Part shown: one piece after another, positions 33,250-43,739 of the stretch
How the letters are laid out: each line of letters begins with the position of its first letter
Position numbering within the stretch: position 1 is the first letter of the stretch
Assembly: GCA_026225945.1 (NCBI GenBank)
Contig: JAMJFZ010001258.1
Coordinates: 8,160,001 to 8,224,000, forward strand
DNA: 64,000 nucleotides
Source of the DNA: Cricetomys ansorgei
Lineage: Eukaryota > Chordata > Mammalia > Rodentia > Nesomyidae
Direction of reading: 5' to 3'
The notes under the pieces: model-generated
The model's database searches: none
What the model saw: only the letters and a program-made list of their open reading frames with translations
Told to the model about the DNA's origin: nothing
Made by a program: the position numbers and the translations under genes

Positions 33250-35496
33250 ACCCTTAGACAGAAAAAAAAAATCCAAGAAGTTGATTCTACTAGAGATGTC
33301 CTAGTGATGTAAAGGATCAGATTTTAGAGAGCAAAACTATAGTGCATATATTTGATGTACTCCCAGAGAAATTTACATCAGCCCCTTGTTTGAAGCTTGT
33401 CAGAAACTGGGATTTGAAACTACCAGCAGAACTTTTGATTAACTCATGTTGGATGTTGAAATTATCTTTGGAAGGATTTCTGAAGTTTGCTCAATGATCT
33501 TTTCTTCCTTCACTAACATTTTGGTGATTTACACTGGCTATAAGACCGTGTGAATGTGTGGGACTTTGTGACTTGGTCTTTGCACAGTGTTTTCATGTGT
33601 TCTCTGGAGACCCTAATGGTAAGGCAGTTGAGGCTATGGGCTGAGCTGCAGCCATCTGGGTTGGTGTCACAACTCACCTCTGCTTCTGTTGTCTCAGTGA
33701 GGCTGAGGGGCTTGACAGGACTTGCAGTCAGAGAGACAGACTTTTCTCATATCCAGATACCAGCTTGACCAAGCCCTTCAACAGCAGTTCACAGACAGAA
33801 GTACCAGGGAGGATTCGTGTAAATAAGATGCCCTTAGGTGGTCAGAGAGAAGACAAGGAGATTCCAGATAGAGGTACATTTTACAAATGTGGTGGGAGGG
33901 GTCAGTTTGGTGTGGAGAACATGAAGTTGGGGAAAATGGTTCAGAAGTTTGATAGCTTTGGCAAAGGGAAGTGAGTTCTAATTACTGTGATGTTTATCCT
34001 CCTAACATCTGTCCATAGTACATTTTGTGGGACTTCAGGGCCTTCAGTCAGTTGTAGTAGTGCAGTTGACCCACAGAGCTCTTCCCAAGCTAAGAGAGTT
34101 GAAGGAGGAGCGGCTATAATTGTGAGTGATCCTTGGAATAAGATCTCTCTCAAGGAGAGACATGCATGCATGGTTTTCCATGGCTGGAAGCAAAGCTCTG
34201 AGTACCAAACCCACTAGCAAGCTTAGCTTTTCAGATGTAGATGACCAGACCCTGGAACTGACTGACTTGGGTCAGAGCATGTCTGTTGAGACAAGTTAAA
34301 AGCTTTGCTGAAGTGTCCTGGTATTTATGTGTTCATGGAAGTCTTCCTGTCAAATAAGATTAGAATACTTCCCACATAATCGTTCCCAAGACCAGAGGAT
34401 ATCTGAAAGAAAATCCTTAGGAGTTTTGTGGTGGTCACTTCTGAGGCCAGCGTGTATCCACAGATGAGTTATGAATGCTGTCTCTGTCCACTGCAAATGA
34501 CAACAATGTGGAACTTAATTGGAAAAGCAGAGTTAGGACACTCATTAAAGACCACGGATTTGTCAGCTGGCACGGTAGCCCACCCAGGCTGGGATCAATA
34601 TTCCTAAGCCTGCTCTCAAACCATAATTTCATACACAAACTGCTTTGACACTGTCTAGTGAGGTCAAGCAGAGAGTCAACAGCCTGGAAAAGACAGCCTC
34701 GCAAGCCCCTAACTACACGATCCATCTTGAAAACTGTTTTCAGAACCAGGATTTAGACAAGAGTTCCATTGAGCATGACCTTCTTGAGACTTTACCTTAA
34801 AATTATCACATGGGCATATCACTAGTTTTTGTAGACAAAAATCTCAACATTATTTATTTATATTATAATTCAAAGGGTCGGTGGCTTTATTTTCAATCTG
34901 CTCTTTGCATGGTTAAACTCCTATTCTTTTGCAATCAAATAGGTTTGAAATTGCTCACTTATTCAAACATTGGCTGCTTTCAGAGAGCAACTTTCCTGTC
35001 CTTTCCCAGGAAGGAATTTATTTTTCAGCTTCCTGTGTAGCCAAGGGTAGTTTATGCCTTTGTGTTCAGTGAGACAAAAGAGATACACCTGGGGCTGGAG
35101 AGGGGTCTCAGGGATGTGAGCAAGGAAAAGACAAGAATTTTCTAGAAGAGGTTTGGAAATGCTTCCTACTATTTATAGGTGTGGGCGAATTCTATACTTC
35201 CAGTGAGACAAGAGACATTCCCTTGGGTTTGCAGATAATTTTATTATTCACTCTTCTCATTAGGAAGAAATACCTCCTTTTGCGCGTAAGTGTGACTGGT
35301 GACTTATTTGGGCGTCTTGAGAAGACACAAGCCAGAGAATGAAACCTCAACACTCTGAGGGTGGCAAAGCTGAATGCCAGAGGACCTTAGGTTTGCAAAG
35401 GTAATACGGAGCTGTCACATTGACTTACCTATCTGCAATCTCTGTGCTAAATAGATGACAAATGGTCTTATTGTTTAAGTCTCTGTGAATAAGATT

Positions 35497-35497
<1 letters not shown>
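33250..35497. other. Single-copy DNA, about 2.2 kb, nothing firmly recognised
   Basis: Opposed short frames at 33550-34217 and 34435-34725 show no recognised domain. A possible small ID/B2 head fragment (GGGGCTGGAGAGGGGTCTCAGG) lies at 35092-35114. Otherwise I see nothing to annotate. Confidence 0.4.

Positions 35498-35498
<1 letters not shown>

Positions 35499-35536
<38 letters not shown>
35499..35536. repeat. (CA)n microsatellite
   Basis: About 38 bp of AC dinucleotides directly upstream of an L1 tail. Confidence 0.97.
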
Positions 35537-35539
<3 letters not shown>

Positions 35540-35765
35540 ACATTATATGGACAGATATGAGCAGGTTATATTTACAAATACACATGTATAAATATCTACG
35601 TCTACAAAGCATATGCATTCAATAACAATGAATGTAAGGAAAGGCCATGGATTTGGAAGGGGAGTAGAGAGGGTTGTTTGGGAGGGCTTGGTGGGAACAA
35701 ATGGAAGAGAGAAATGTAATTACAGTATAATCTCAAAAAATAAAAAAGTAAGAATAAAAAGTTAT
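35537..35765 (+). mobile_element. Rodent L1 3'-terminal fragment, sense
   Basis: TATGAGCAGGTTATATTTAC, ATGCATTCAATAACAATGAA, GGAAAGGCCATGGATTTGG, AAATGTAATTACAGTATAATC and TCAAAAAATAAAAAAG match the same L1 3' end type as 9668-10290. Only the last 230 bp is present. Confidence 0.7.
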
Positions 35766-35877
35766 TTTCTGTTGAATGTAACCCTAGTCAACACATAATT
35801 AAGTTCTGATTTATGCCTTTCTCTAATTGTCTTTTTTTTTTTGTTTCTTGTTTTAATTTCCTTTTTCTTGTCTTGTA

Positions 35878-36250
35878 CAATACATTTTTAATCCCAGCCT
35901 CATCTCTCTCCACTCCTCCCAGTTCCCACAATCTTCCTTCTCCCCCAGAACCCCCTACCCGTTTCCCCTCAGAAAAGATCAGTCCTCCCAGGGCTACTAA
36001 CAGAACATGGCTTAACAAAATGTAACAAGGCTGGGCACAAGCCCATACATCAAGCACCAGGCTACCCAGCTGGAAGATGAGGATCCCAAGGGCAGGTAAA
36101 AGGGTCACCCCCACCCCCTATGCTTCAACTTCTAGGAGTTCTACAAGAGCACCAAGCCAGACAACCTTAAGATATATGTAGGAGACCTAGTGCAGACCCA
36201 TGCAAGCTCCTCTTATTTCCTAATGGGTAGCCCAAGGGAAGCAAGGATGC
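35878..36250 (-). mobile_element. L1-derived fragment, antisense (tentative)
   Basis: TCCACTCCTCCCAGTTCCCAC, CCCTACCCGTTTCCCCTCAG, ATGGCTTAACAAAATG, GGCTGGGCACAAGCCC and GCAAGCTCCTCTTATTTCC resemble the antisense 3' UTR/flank of old rodent L1. The match is loose. The minus-strand frame at 35788-36114 is not supported as a gene. Confidence 0.4.
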
Positions 36251-36539
36251 ACCTTAGAATGTTGTGAGATAATACATTGTTAATTGCAAAACAGAGAGTT
36301 TGCTCTGCTTGGATGTGCTTTTTCCTCTTTTTGAAGTGGTCAAGCTGGATCGGGATTTACCTGACCAGCTGAGATGAGCTTGTCTCTAATATAGAAGTAA
36401 CACACCCGAAACGTGGATAATACATCAGGACTGTTACTCTGCATAAAGGTAATTACTGTTGGGTTAAACTGTGCGCTTCCTGGGAGCAACGCAAATAGGA
36501 TTTTAATAGAAAAATGAAGCAGTGAGAACCTTTGAAGAA

Positions 36540-37330
36540 CTCATCATATGAAGTGATTGAGGCCCTCCCTCCCTCTCTCTGCAGCTGAGAAACAGCTGGG
36601 CGGCTGCTCAGCAGGAAGCGCCTAGAGCCGGATATGCTTCCCAGAAGCTAAGCGGATCTGTTGGGAGTCAAAGGTCCCACCGGGTGACGAGTAATTAAGA
36701 ATTGCGCACAGCATTGGAATGCGCCATGCAGTCAGGACACACTATTTTAAATGCTTTCAATTTATGAACTATTAATGCCCAGCGGTAGACGTTCTGCCAA
36801 GTTAACCTGTGCTCAGATTCACAAACCTCAGCCTGCCCCTGCAGTGCCTTACGATTTTGTTTCACCGGGGATTTTGTGTTCTGTGAATTTAAGGGAAATA
36901 GAAAATGACGGAGGGCAACAGCCCTCCGGTGAATTTATTCCCCACCTGACTCTTGTACTCTTGTCTCCTACATACTCTTCTTCGTAATTATTTTTGTCTT
37001 GTCTTACTCAAGACTCCTGAACTATTTTGCCTGGCCGAGTTTCTAACCGTGGTTGGTTAACTCACTTGTCCTTTTGAGACATAAAGAGTGTTTGGCAACG
37101 CAACAAAGCGAGGTCCTTGCTCCTTTTACGGCTTTGTTTAATGTTACCTTTGCGTTGAGTTAAAGGGCTTTATCTAATTCTCGTGGACTACTACGTACTG
37201 TTGTGGTCCTACTCGGGAGGCATCTTCACCATGACAGCGATGAGGGGGCAGCAGATGTGATTTCATCAGAGCATCGCACAGACACGGATAGTGCTAAATG
37301 GATTTTGAAGAGGTTGAAGAACTTCACTAG
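36540..37330. promoter_or_regulatory. Repeat-free block with raised CpG, possible regulatory element
   Basis: About two dozen CpGs in roughly 760 bp, well above the depleted level of the surrounding window. No interspersed repeat. It includes GACGAGTAATTAAGAATTGCG, CTATTAATGCCCAGCGG and a perfect 8-bp GC-rich hairpin (CGGAGGGC-AACA-GCCCTCCG, 36909-36928). No CpG-island density and no clear TATA or splice signals. This may be a CpG-bearing enhancer or an old promoter. Inference only. Confidence 0.3.
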
Positions 37331-37494
37331 CACAATGGAGTTTTTTAAACTTATTTTTATTCCTAATCATTTATTAATCTAATTTAAACTTGTGTACTTT
37401 CCCGCTTATCCCTGACACTTTAATGCTTTCTCTCACCAGTCCTTATGCTTGTTGATGTATCTGGAAACATAACTGGAGTCTATAAGAGTAAATG

Positions 37495-37832
37495 TCAGGA
37501 GAGATAGCTCATTGGTAAGGGGCTCACCCTGCAAACATGATGATCTGTGTTTGAACCCCAGAACTTACATGAAAAATCTGGGTGTGGTGGTGGTGCATGC
37601 TTACAATCCCAGCACTGGGGAGGCAGAGACAGGAGTTGCTCTGGGACTCACTGGTCAGCCAGTCTACCTGAACTGGCAGGTCTCAGGCCAAAAAGAGATT
37701 CTGTCTCCAAACAAAACAAAAAAAGGTGGCTACCATCTAGAGGAAAGAGCAAGGTTGATCCCTGTCCTCCAAGAGCACATGTGTACACACACACACACAC
37801 ACACACATACACATACACACAGGCACATGCAT

Positions 37833-37864
<32 letters not shown>

Positions 37865-37975
37865 ATACACACAGGCACATGCATACACACACACACATAC
37901 ACACACACACACATACATACACATACACACAGGCACATGCACACACACACACACACACACACACACCAGGGCAGT
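37495..37975 (+). mobile_element. B4 SINE, sense, with expanded CA tail
   Basis: ID head (GTCAGGAGAGATAGCTCATTG, GTTTGAACCCCAGAAC), B1 body (CTGGGTGTGGTGGTGGTGC, ACAATCCCAGCACTGGGG, AGGCAGAGACAGGAG, GATTCTGTCTCCAAAC), linker GGTGGCTACCATCTAGAGG with CTGTCCTCCAAGAGCAC, and a long CA-rich tail. All frames across the tail are repeat artefacts. Confidence 0.9.
37786..37967. repeat. (CA)n with internal ~52-58-bp repeat units
   Basis: AC dinucleotides interrupted three times by ACATACACACAGGCACATGC. The AGGCACATGC cores lie at 37821, 37873 and 37931, spaced 52 and 58 bp apart, so part of the tail has expanded as a small minisatellite. Confidence 0.93.
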
Positions 37976-38074
37976 CCTCGATAGCAGATACTTTAGATAT
38001 GTTAGACACTTGACCTTTATCTCAGTCAAAGGAAGAAACTCTTGAAATGACTGTGTCTGTTGAACAATGTCTAA

Positions 38075-38336
38075 GTTGTAGGTCCATTTTGCAGAGGTAA
38101 ATAAAATTCTTGCATATGTAATCAACTTAAGACCTGGAGGTTGATGCAGTGTCAAGCCAGAGACTTCCAGGGATGTGTCCTTCCTTAAGAACTTCAGAGG
38201 GGGCAAGGTGACCTTGCATATACTTGACTTCGGACTTCTAGTCTTTCAAAACTATGAGAGGAAAAAGCATTTATAATATTTTAAGCAATGTGAACTGTGG
38301 CAATTTGTCGCAGTAAGTAGCCTTAGGACACTAGTA
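38075..38336 (+). mobile_element. MLT1-type MaLR LTR, sense, old
   Basis: GCAGAGGTAAATAAAATTCTTG, GACTTCCAGGGATGTGTCC, TTGACTTCGGACTTCTAG, TCAAAACTATGAGAGG, TTTTAAGCAATGTGAACTG, TGGCAATTTGTCGCAG and CTTAGGACACTAGTAC follow the MLT1 LTR 3' half (CTTCTAGCCTCCAGAACTGTGAG ... GTTTTAAGCC ... TGGTAATTTGTTA). Non-autonomous ERVL-MaLR relic. Confidence 0.72.
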
Positions 38337-40415
38337 CATGTATGTGTATTTTAATAAGAAAGTTATTTCAGAAATAAAGAACATTAGGATAACATCAGAA
38401 AAATCACCCAAACTTTTGTTTATAAATTCAGTCTCTGTCCTTCTGAAAACCAGTTGTTACTGGTTGCAATAATAGTATATTTGATTTTTGTTAGTTCCTG
38501 GAAGAGATTTATAATTAATTTTTTTGGCAGCCAGACTTTAAATCTTTTTTTTTTTTGGTAACAATTTTTGGGAAGGTCTTTTTAAGTGGTTGAATTGAGT
38601 TCTTATTTATTAAGTAGAAAAATTGTTGGAAATTGCAAACAAAATAAAAACACATTATTACTCGCCATAATCAGAGAAATAAAACTTAAAATATAAAGGG
38701 ACTGTTTATCACATGAGGATTTTGTAAAAATATATGTAGCATGGGCTGAGTATCTAATACTAGGCGGGTTCCTTCAGCCAGCACATTGTGGGGCTGAGGG
38801 GGGATCATGAGATATGCATGCCATGAAGTCTTTTAATCCTGTTTATTCATTTTGGGAAAAGGGAACAGGGAAGCAGGAACTGACAGCGAGCGCTAAGCTC
38901 AGAAGGACAGCATCGCTGAGAAGACCAAGCAGCTCTCTCAGGGGTTACCTCAGCGTTCTCCTTCAGTGTCTTGTGCATTTTCTTCTTTCTGCCCCTGGGC
39001 GGCTGCAGCTGTGTAACAGTCTCTAAGGGCCACTTTCAGATGAGCGTATTTTCGAGTTTTAACCCGACCTTTTCTTTCCTTCGTTCACCTCAAGGGTTGT
39101 AAGAGCCAACTCTAGTTTCTGGAACCAGATTACTTACCAGTAGGCTTATTTCCAAGGGGAACAGCCATAAGGGTCTGGGCATACGGCATGAATTTAGAGT
39201 CTGGTGTATCAGAGATAGCAAAGTGTAGAGCAGACAAAAGACTGTTGATCTACTCGGTAGCCGGCTCAAGTGGGTGGTTTGTTTGAGCAACTTTGAGTGA
39301 TGACTGATTAAAAACTTACTATATAAACTTCAAAGATCTTCTGAGAAGTAAGTTTTGTAGGATAGCCTACAGGTGAAAACATTATACATGCAAGCAGTAA
39401 AAACCCTGCTCCCCCCGCCCCCAGTCTTTAAACTCTCAAGTAATTATTTTTTATTTTTTAGATTTACCAGAGGGTATGGGGACTAGGAACCAGCACCTCA
39501 GCCCAGTCAACAGAAAAGTAGGGATGTCCTGGTTGCAGACTTTTTGCTGGCAGTGACATTTGAATGATTTATATAGCCACTTCATCCTAATAGCAGGGCG
39601 GAGAATACAGGAGCAAGTCCTGAATTTCCACAGGAAAAGACAGTTTGGTCATGCTACTAAAACTTCTCATGATTCAGGGAAGCAGAAAGCCCAGGGCTAG
39701 TATGGCCCACAGTTAGGCCAATATGCATATCTTTGCCGCTTCAGGAAGCTTTGTCTAAGCATTCTATGGGAATGAGAGTAGCCTAAGAACGTGGGGGTGA
39801 CCTACAGGTGAGAGGCATGTAAGCTAGGCTCTCAACAGCAGGTACCAGTTAGTGCAGGTACTGGGCACATTCCGCCATGTTTCTGGGTGTCGCTTTTTTC
39901 AACTCCGAAATGAGAAGATTAACCACAGCAGGTACTCCAACTCTAAGCCTTTTTACCGATTTGTTTTTTAAGTTGTGCAAAACAGAAGAAACGAAGTTGG
40001 GAGGAGTATGGTAGGAAGGTTATGGGGAGTTCAGATGTCAGGACAAGAAATGTGATCGTATTTCATAGAACACAGGTAGGAAATTCATAAAAATAAAGAA
40101 AAAACAAAAATGGCAGCTCAGGATTTTATAATATCCTTCCTTCTTCTTTTCTGCAAAATTCTGTTATGAGGATGAACGCTGACACTTCCCTTACAATGAA
40201 GCTTTTCTCTCCATGCTAAACTGTAAAGGATGGTTTCCCTTGTGAAATGTTATTGACCTTCGAGAATGCTTTCAGTGAGTCTTTGTTTCCTTTAAGTGGC
40301 TGAGAGGGCCTTCTCAAGTGCCTACTGAAGATCATTGGCTCTTGATTCTGCTAAATGATTGCTAAAAAGCAATCCATTCATTTGTTCAACCAGTTATTTA
40401 TTTATCAGATACCCC
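38337..40415. other. Single-copy DNA, about 2 kb
   Basis: 38880-39260 is richer in CpG than its surroundings but has no recognised exon. A GTTGGGAGGAGTATGG ... AAATAAAGAAAAAAC stretch (about 39995-40110) may be a decayed L1 3' end. CATTCATTTGTTCAACCAG (40376-40394) resembles an L2-type tail. No gene is supported. Confidence 0.4.
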
Positions 40416-40418
40416 AGT

Positions 40419-40499
40419 GTGGACGTGCGGAAGCTCAGGTGGACACGCTGATTCCCAGGCAGATATGCTGATTCCCAGGCAGACACCCTAATGCCTAGG
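40419..40499. repeat. 20-21-bp tandem repeat, 4 units
   Basis: Units of the form TGGACACGCTGATTCCCAGG: TGGACGTGCGGAAGCTCAGG, TGGACACGCTGATTCCCAGGC, AGATATGCTGATTCCCAGGC and AGACACCCTAATGCCTAGG. A fifth, detached copy, TGGACACACTGATTCCCAGG, lies at 41103-41122. Confidence 0.8.
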
Positions 40500-40752
40500 T
40501 ATGTAGCAGTCTGCCACAATCTTTTACCTTCAATTTAGGGAAAGAGAAAGGAAGGATAGAAAGAAATCTTTACCGCTTTTACAAGTGGCCTTGATATAGA
40601 ATGACAGAAAGTTAGAAATCTTCACAGCCTCTTTTTAGGCTGTCCTAAGCTTGGAGAGTGAGTCAGACTAGCGTCTCAGCTCATGGTTGATAAACTCAAT
40701 CCTTCCAACCTTTGTTCTTTTAGGAATTATCACACTAACGACAGGGATTAAC

Positions 40753-40846
40753 ACACCAACTAACCAACCACCAACCACCAACCAATGCCCACCCCACCCC
40801 CACCCCCACCCCCACCCCCACCCCCAACTCTCGGGGTTGGGGGGGG
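40753..40846. repeat. CCAAC and CCCCCA tandem tract with strong G-quadruplex potential
   Basis: (CCAAC)n-like sequence (40753-40787) runs into six C-runs of three to five separated by single A (40788-40825). A plus-strand G block (GGGG-TT-GGGGGGGG, 40833-40846) follows at once. The minus strand of the C tract satisfies the classical G4 pattern with 1-base loops. Confidence 0.95.
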
Positions 40847-41085
40847 CCTCAGACCTTTTATACCCTAAGCCAAAAAGTTCTCATCAACCCATGCAGCTCG
40901 CAATCCCAAAGACAAGCTACTGGTGCCGGAACGACCGCACCTAACCAAATTATAGCCACCTGCATCAAGCACTTCAAATCCAACTCGTAAACAACTACAC
41001 CACAGCTGGTTTGGGCGTGCAAACCTAACCCAAACGCCATTTTGCGTTTTAAAAGAAACCCAAATAACAAAAACTTCTGCCAAGT
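40847..41085 (-). promoter_or_regulatory. CpG-bearing TATA segment, possible LTR or cryptic promoter
   Basis: On the minus strand a TATAAAAG box (40862-40855) lies downstream of a GC-richer segment with about seven CpGs in 200 bp (AACGCAAAATGGCGTTTGGG, GGTGCGGTCGTTCCGG, GATTGCGAGCTGC). The expected start would fall at about 40830, at the edge of the G-rich tract. I see no matching LTR ends, polyadenylation signal or target duplication, so this is only a candidate. Confidence 0.3.
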
Positions 41086-41124
41086 GTGTTTCTCTGCACA
41101 GATGGACACACTGATTCCCAGGCT

Positions 41125-42075
41125 GACTGCTTGAAGCATCAGAGCTACCCAAGGCCAATTAGAAAATCCTCATTTTCTCTTGTCTACCTAGGGATCGGTT
41201 TACTCATCTCTACTGAGGAAAGACCAGATTCTTGGGGTGTTTCTGGAGGCAAGAGCTGCAAATGGGCACACATCCCGACCTTCTGCAGTTGCTTTTACAT
41301 GGGGTTCCTGCCTGTGTATATTCAAGACGTTAACCAGAGGACGCACTCTGCCCTGAAGGCTGAGTAGGGCTGCCCTCTGTGAACAATCTATTCTAATTGG
41401 CACAGCAGCATATTATGGGATGGGGAAGACCTTCCACCTGGAGCCCAAGAATCTTGAATTTTTCCTCATTCTCATATTTAGATTTTCATTCACATAGTGA
41501 GAGATTTGTCCCATTTTGGGCCTATTTTAGCTATTTCCCATTAGAAGAGAATACTTTAAAATTCGCTTAATTTTTGTGAGGCATTTGGTTTATTATACTA
41601 ATAAATCTTCCTTTAGTTTGCCAAACATTTGCAGCGAATGTGATAAGTTTATATGGAAATTAAGTGGCACTCCATCTTTTTTTATAAGACAGACACGTAA
41701 AAGAAATCGGATGTCGGCTAGAATTGGAGGAGGGCTGGGCTTGGGAGGGTTCCTCCTTTGTTTTCACTGGAGAGTGTTTCCCCACAGGGGAAAGCTTCGT
41801 CAAAGTTTAGGTAACAAGACTGAACTACAAAAACACTCAGGACTCAGGTACAGGAGTGAGTGGGCTGAGGGCAGGATCCATAATATATGGACAAAATGTT
41901 GAGTGCAAAGTTAAAAATTCTGAGTATGTTAAAGGGCAGATGTGAAAAGCAAAAAGTTTTAAACATTTAGAAGAAATGCAGAAGACTACTATGTCAGAAC
42001 TGGGCATAAAAAAAAAAAACCCAAATCATGATGAAAATTATTCATCATGGCTTTGTTAGATTAAAAACTAAAAGC
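41125..42075. other. Single-copy DNA, nothing recognised
   Basis: Opposed frames at 41086-41403 and one at 41576-41902 show no recognised domain. No repeat family recognised. Confidence 0.4.
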
Positions 42076-42076
42076 T

Positions 42077-42275
42077 TGGGCTGGGGAGATAGAGCAAGTG
42101 GAGAGGTGCTTACTGTGGATTCATGAAGACTCTGGTTCCCTCTGTGAGAAGCAGGTGATGACACTCGCTCCTGTAGCCCCAGCCCTGCAGGCAGAGCAGG
42201 CTGGATCTCAGTGACTTCCCAGCCCAGCTCTGTCTTAATTGGAGACACAGGTCCCACTGAAGGACCCGCCTTTAA
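42077..42275 (+). mobile_element. B4-type SINE, sense, diverged
   Basis: ID-like head (GGGCTGGGGAGATAGAGCAAG, GAGAGGTGCTTACTG), then GATGACACTCGCTCCTGTAG, CCCCAGCCCTGCAGGCAGAGC and AGCCCAGCTCTGTCTTAATTG, consistent with a decayed B1-derived body. Confidence 0.6.
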
Positions 42276-42284
42276 AAACAAGGT

Positions 42285-42950
42285 AGTTTCTATTTAAGAG
42301 AAGCTGAGTTTTATCTATGTAAAATAATGGTGTAATACATTCACAATTGAGTCTATAATGAAGGATCAAGTGTCTAAATTGCCCTGCAAACATAATAGTA
42401 ATTTAAATAAAATAATATGTAAAGTAGCACTTTGTTTGTTAAGCTTATGGTTTCACTAATTACTGATTTGTGCATTGGCTGGAGATAAGAGTTTCTCATT
42501 TTCATTGTCATTCCTCCCATTTTCAGTGAAATAAGAGGCAGAAAGAACATGTTTATCGATGTTTGGTTTTAAAACCGTTTGAGTTACTGCTTAGTTCTAT
42601 CAAAGAATCATTAAATGACTTTTGTCTTGAGATTAGGTCAGAATTTCCAACCATTTCTGAAGTGACCTGGAACATTCCTCTGCTGTTTGTTCTATACATT
42701 TATGCGATGCAGCATCTCACTGCTGGTGACTATAAAATCAAAATATTGATCAATTCTGAAAAATGTTGCAAATGCCTATGGCTCATTGTATCAAATATTC
42801 AGCTACAGCGATATCCTTCATGTGAAGTAAAACAAGTGGATCCATCTCATTAATATTCAAGTTTGCTTTTGTGTTTAATAAATGGTAGAATAACACATAT
42901 ACTGAAGACTTTCTTTAAATTAAATTCTTTTGATTTGTTATAAAAATCAA
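42285..42950. other. Single-copy DNA, conserved-looking in part
   Basis: AT-rich and repeat-free. 42560-42830 is free of decay signs and contains an open plus-strand frame (42563-42853) without recognised domain. It may be a non-coding conserved element. No evidence of splicing. Confidence 0.35.
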
Positions 42951-42954
42951 AAGA

Positions 42955-43100
42955 AAATAAACAAGCAAGGCAGATGGCTCCTGAGGAATGGCACCCAGAC
43001 TGATATCTGGCCTCCAGTACACGTGTACACGAACTTGCACATGCATACAGACATACATATACGAATAACCTCAAAACAAACACACAAACCCAAAAATTCT
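42955..43100 (+). mobile_element. B4 SINE, 3' fragment, sense
   Basis: AGGCAGATGGCTCCTGAGG, AATGGCACCCAGACTGATATC and TGGCCTCCAGTACACGTG, followed by a CA/CATA-rich tail, match the B4 3' end only. Confidence 0.7.
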
Positions 43101-43738
43101 CTGTTTATCTAAACATAGGAGTAAGAAGCCAAAATGCACGCTGAGGACAGAGATAATGATTAATAACCGTAATGTAAAATAGTGGATAAATGTTTCACTA
43201 CCACAAATAAATACAAGCGTAACAAGACACTCCTATTATCCAGGGAGTTCCAAGTGCCAGCCACTAGGGACAGGAACATGTGTGTGCATGTGTGTGTGTA
43301 TGTGTGTGTGTGTGCTTTATGCCATGTTTATTGTAGACCCCTCATGAGTTTTGTGCAGGCAAGATGAGCTCATATATCTTAATATTGAGAATTTTAAAGC
43401 AGGATAAACAGAGAAAACCATGCCAAGCTACAAAAGATTAAGAACAAAAACCAGTGAGGCAGAAAAGCTCAGAAAACTCCAAAGGCCAACACACTATTTT
43501 CAGACAATCAATGGATAAGGACTGCCATGGACTTTTTATTTAAAATTAGTCAACAAAAATACAGCAGCATGAAGTGGCATCGAAAGTGGAAAAAAAACAC
43601 CGAAAACCCAAGACAGGCAAGGACACCCCAGCCAATCCAAGTCGCTGTGCACCTAGAGAAAAGCACACGCTAGGTCATCAACAGCTTTCTACAGAATCAA
43701 AGGTAGAGCGAGAGTGAAATTTAGAAATATTTTATTGA
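43101..43738. other. Single-copy DNA with a short (TG)n
   Basis: A TG-rich run lies at 43279-43314. No gene or other repeat recognised. 43390-43735 is A-rich and may be an old L1 piece that I cannot place. Confidence 0.35.
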
Positions 43739-43739
43739 T

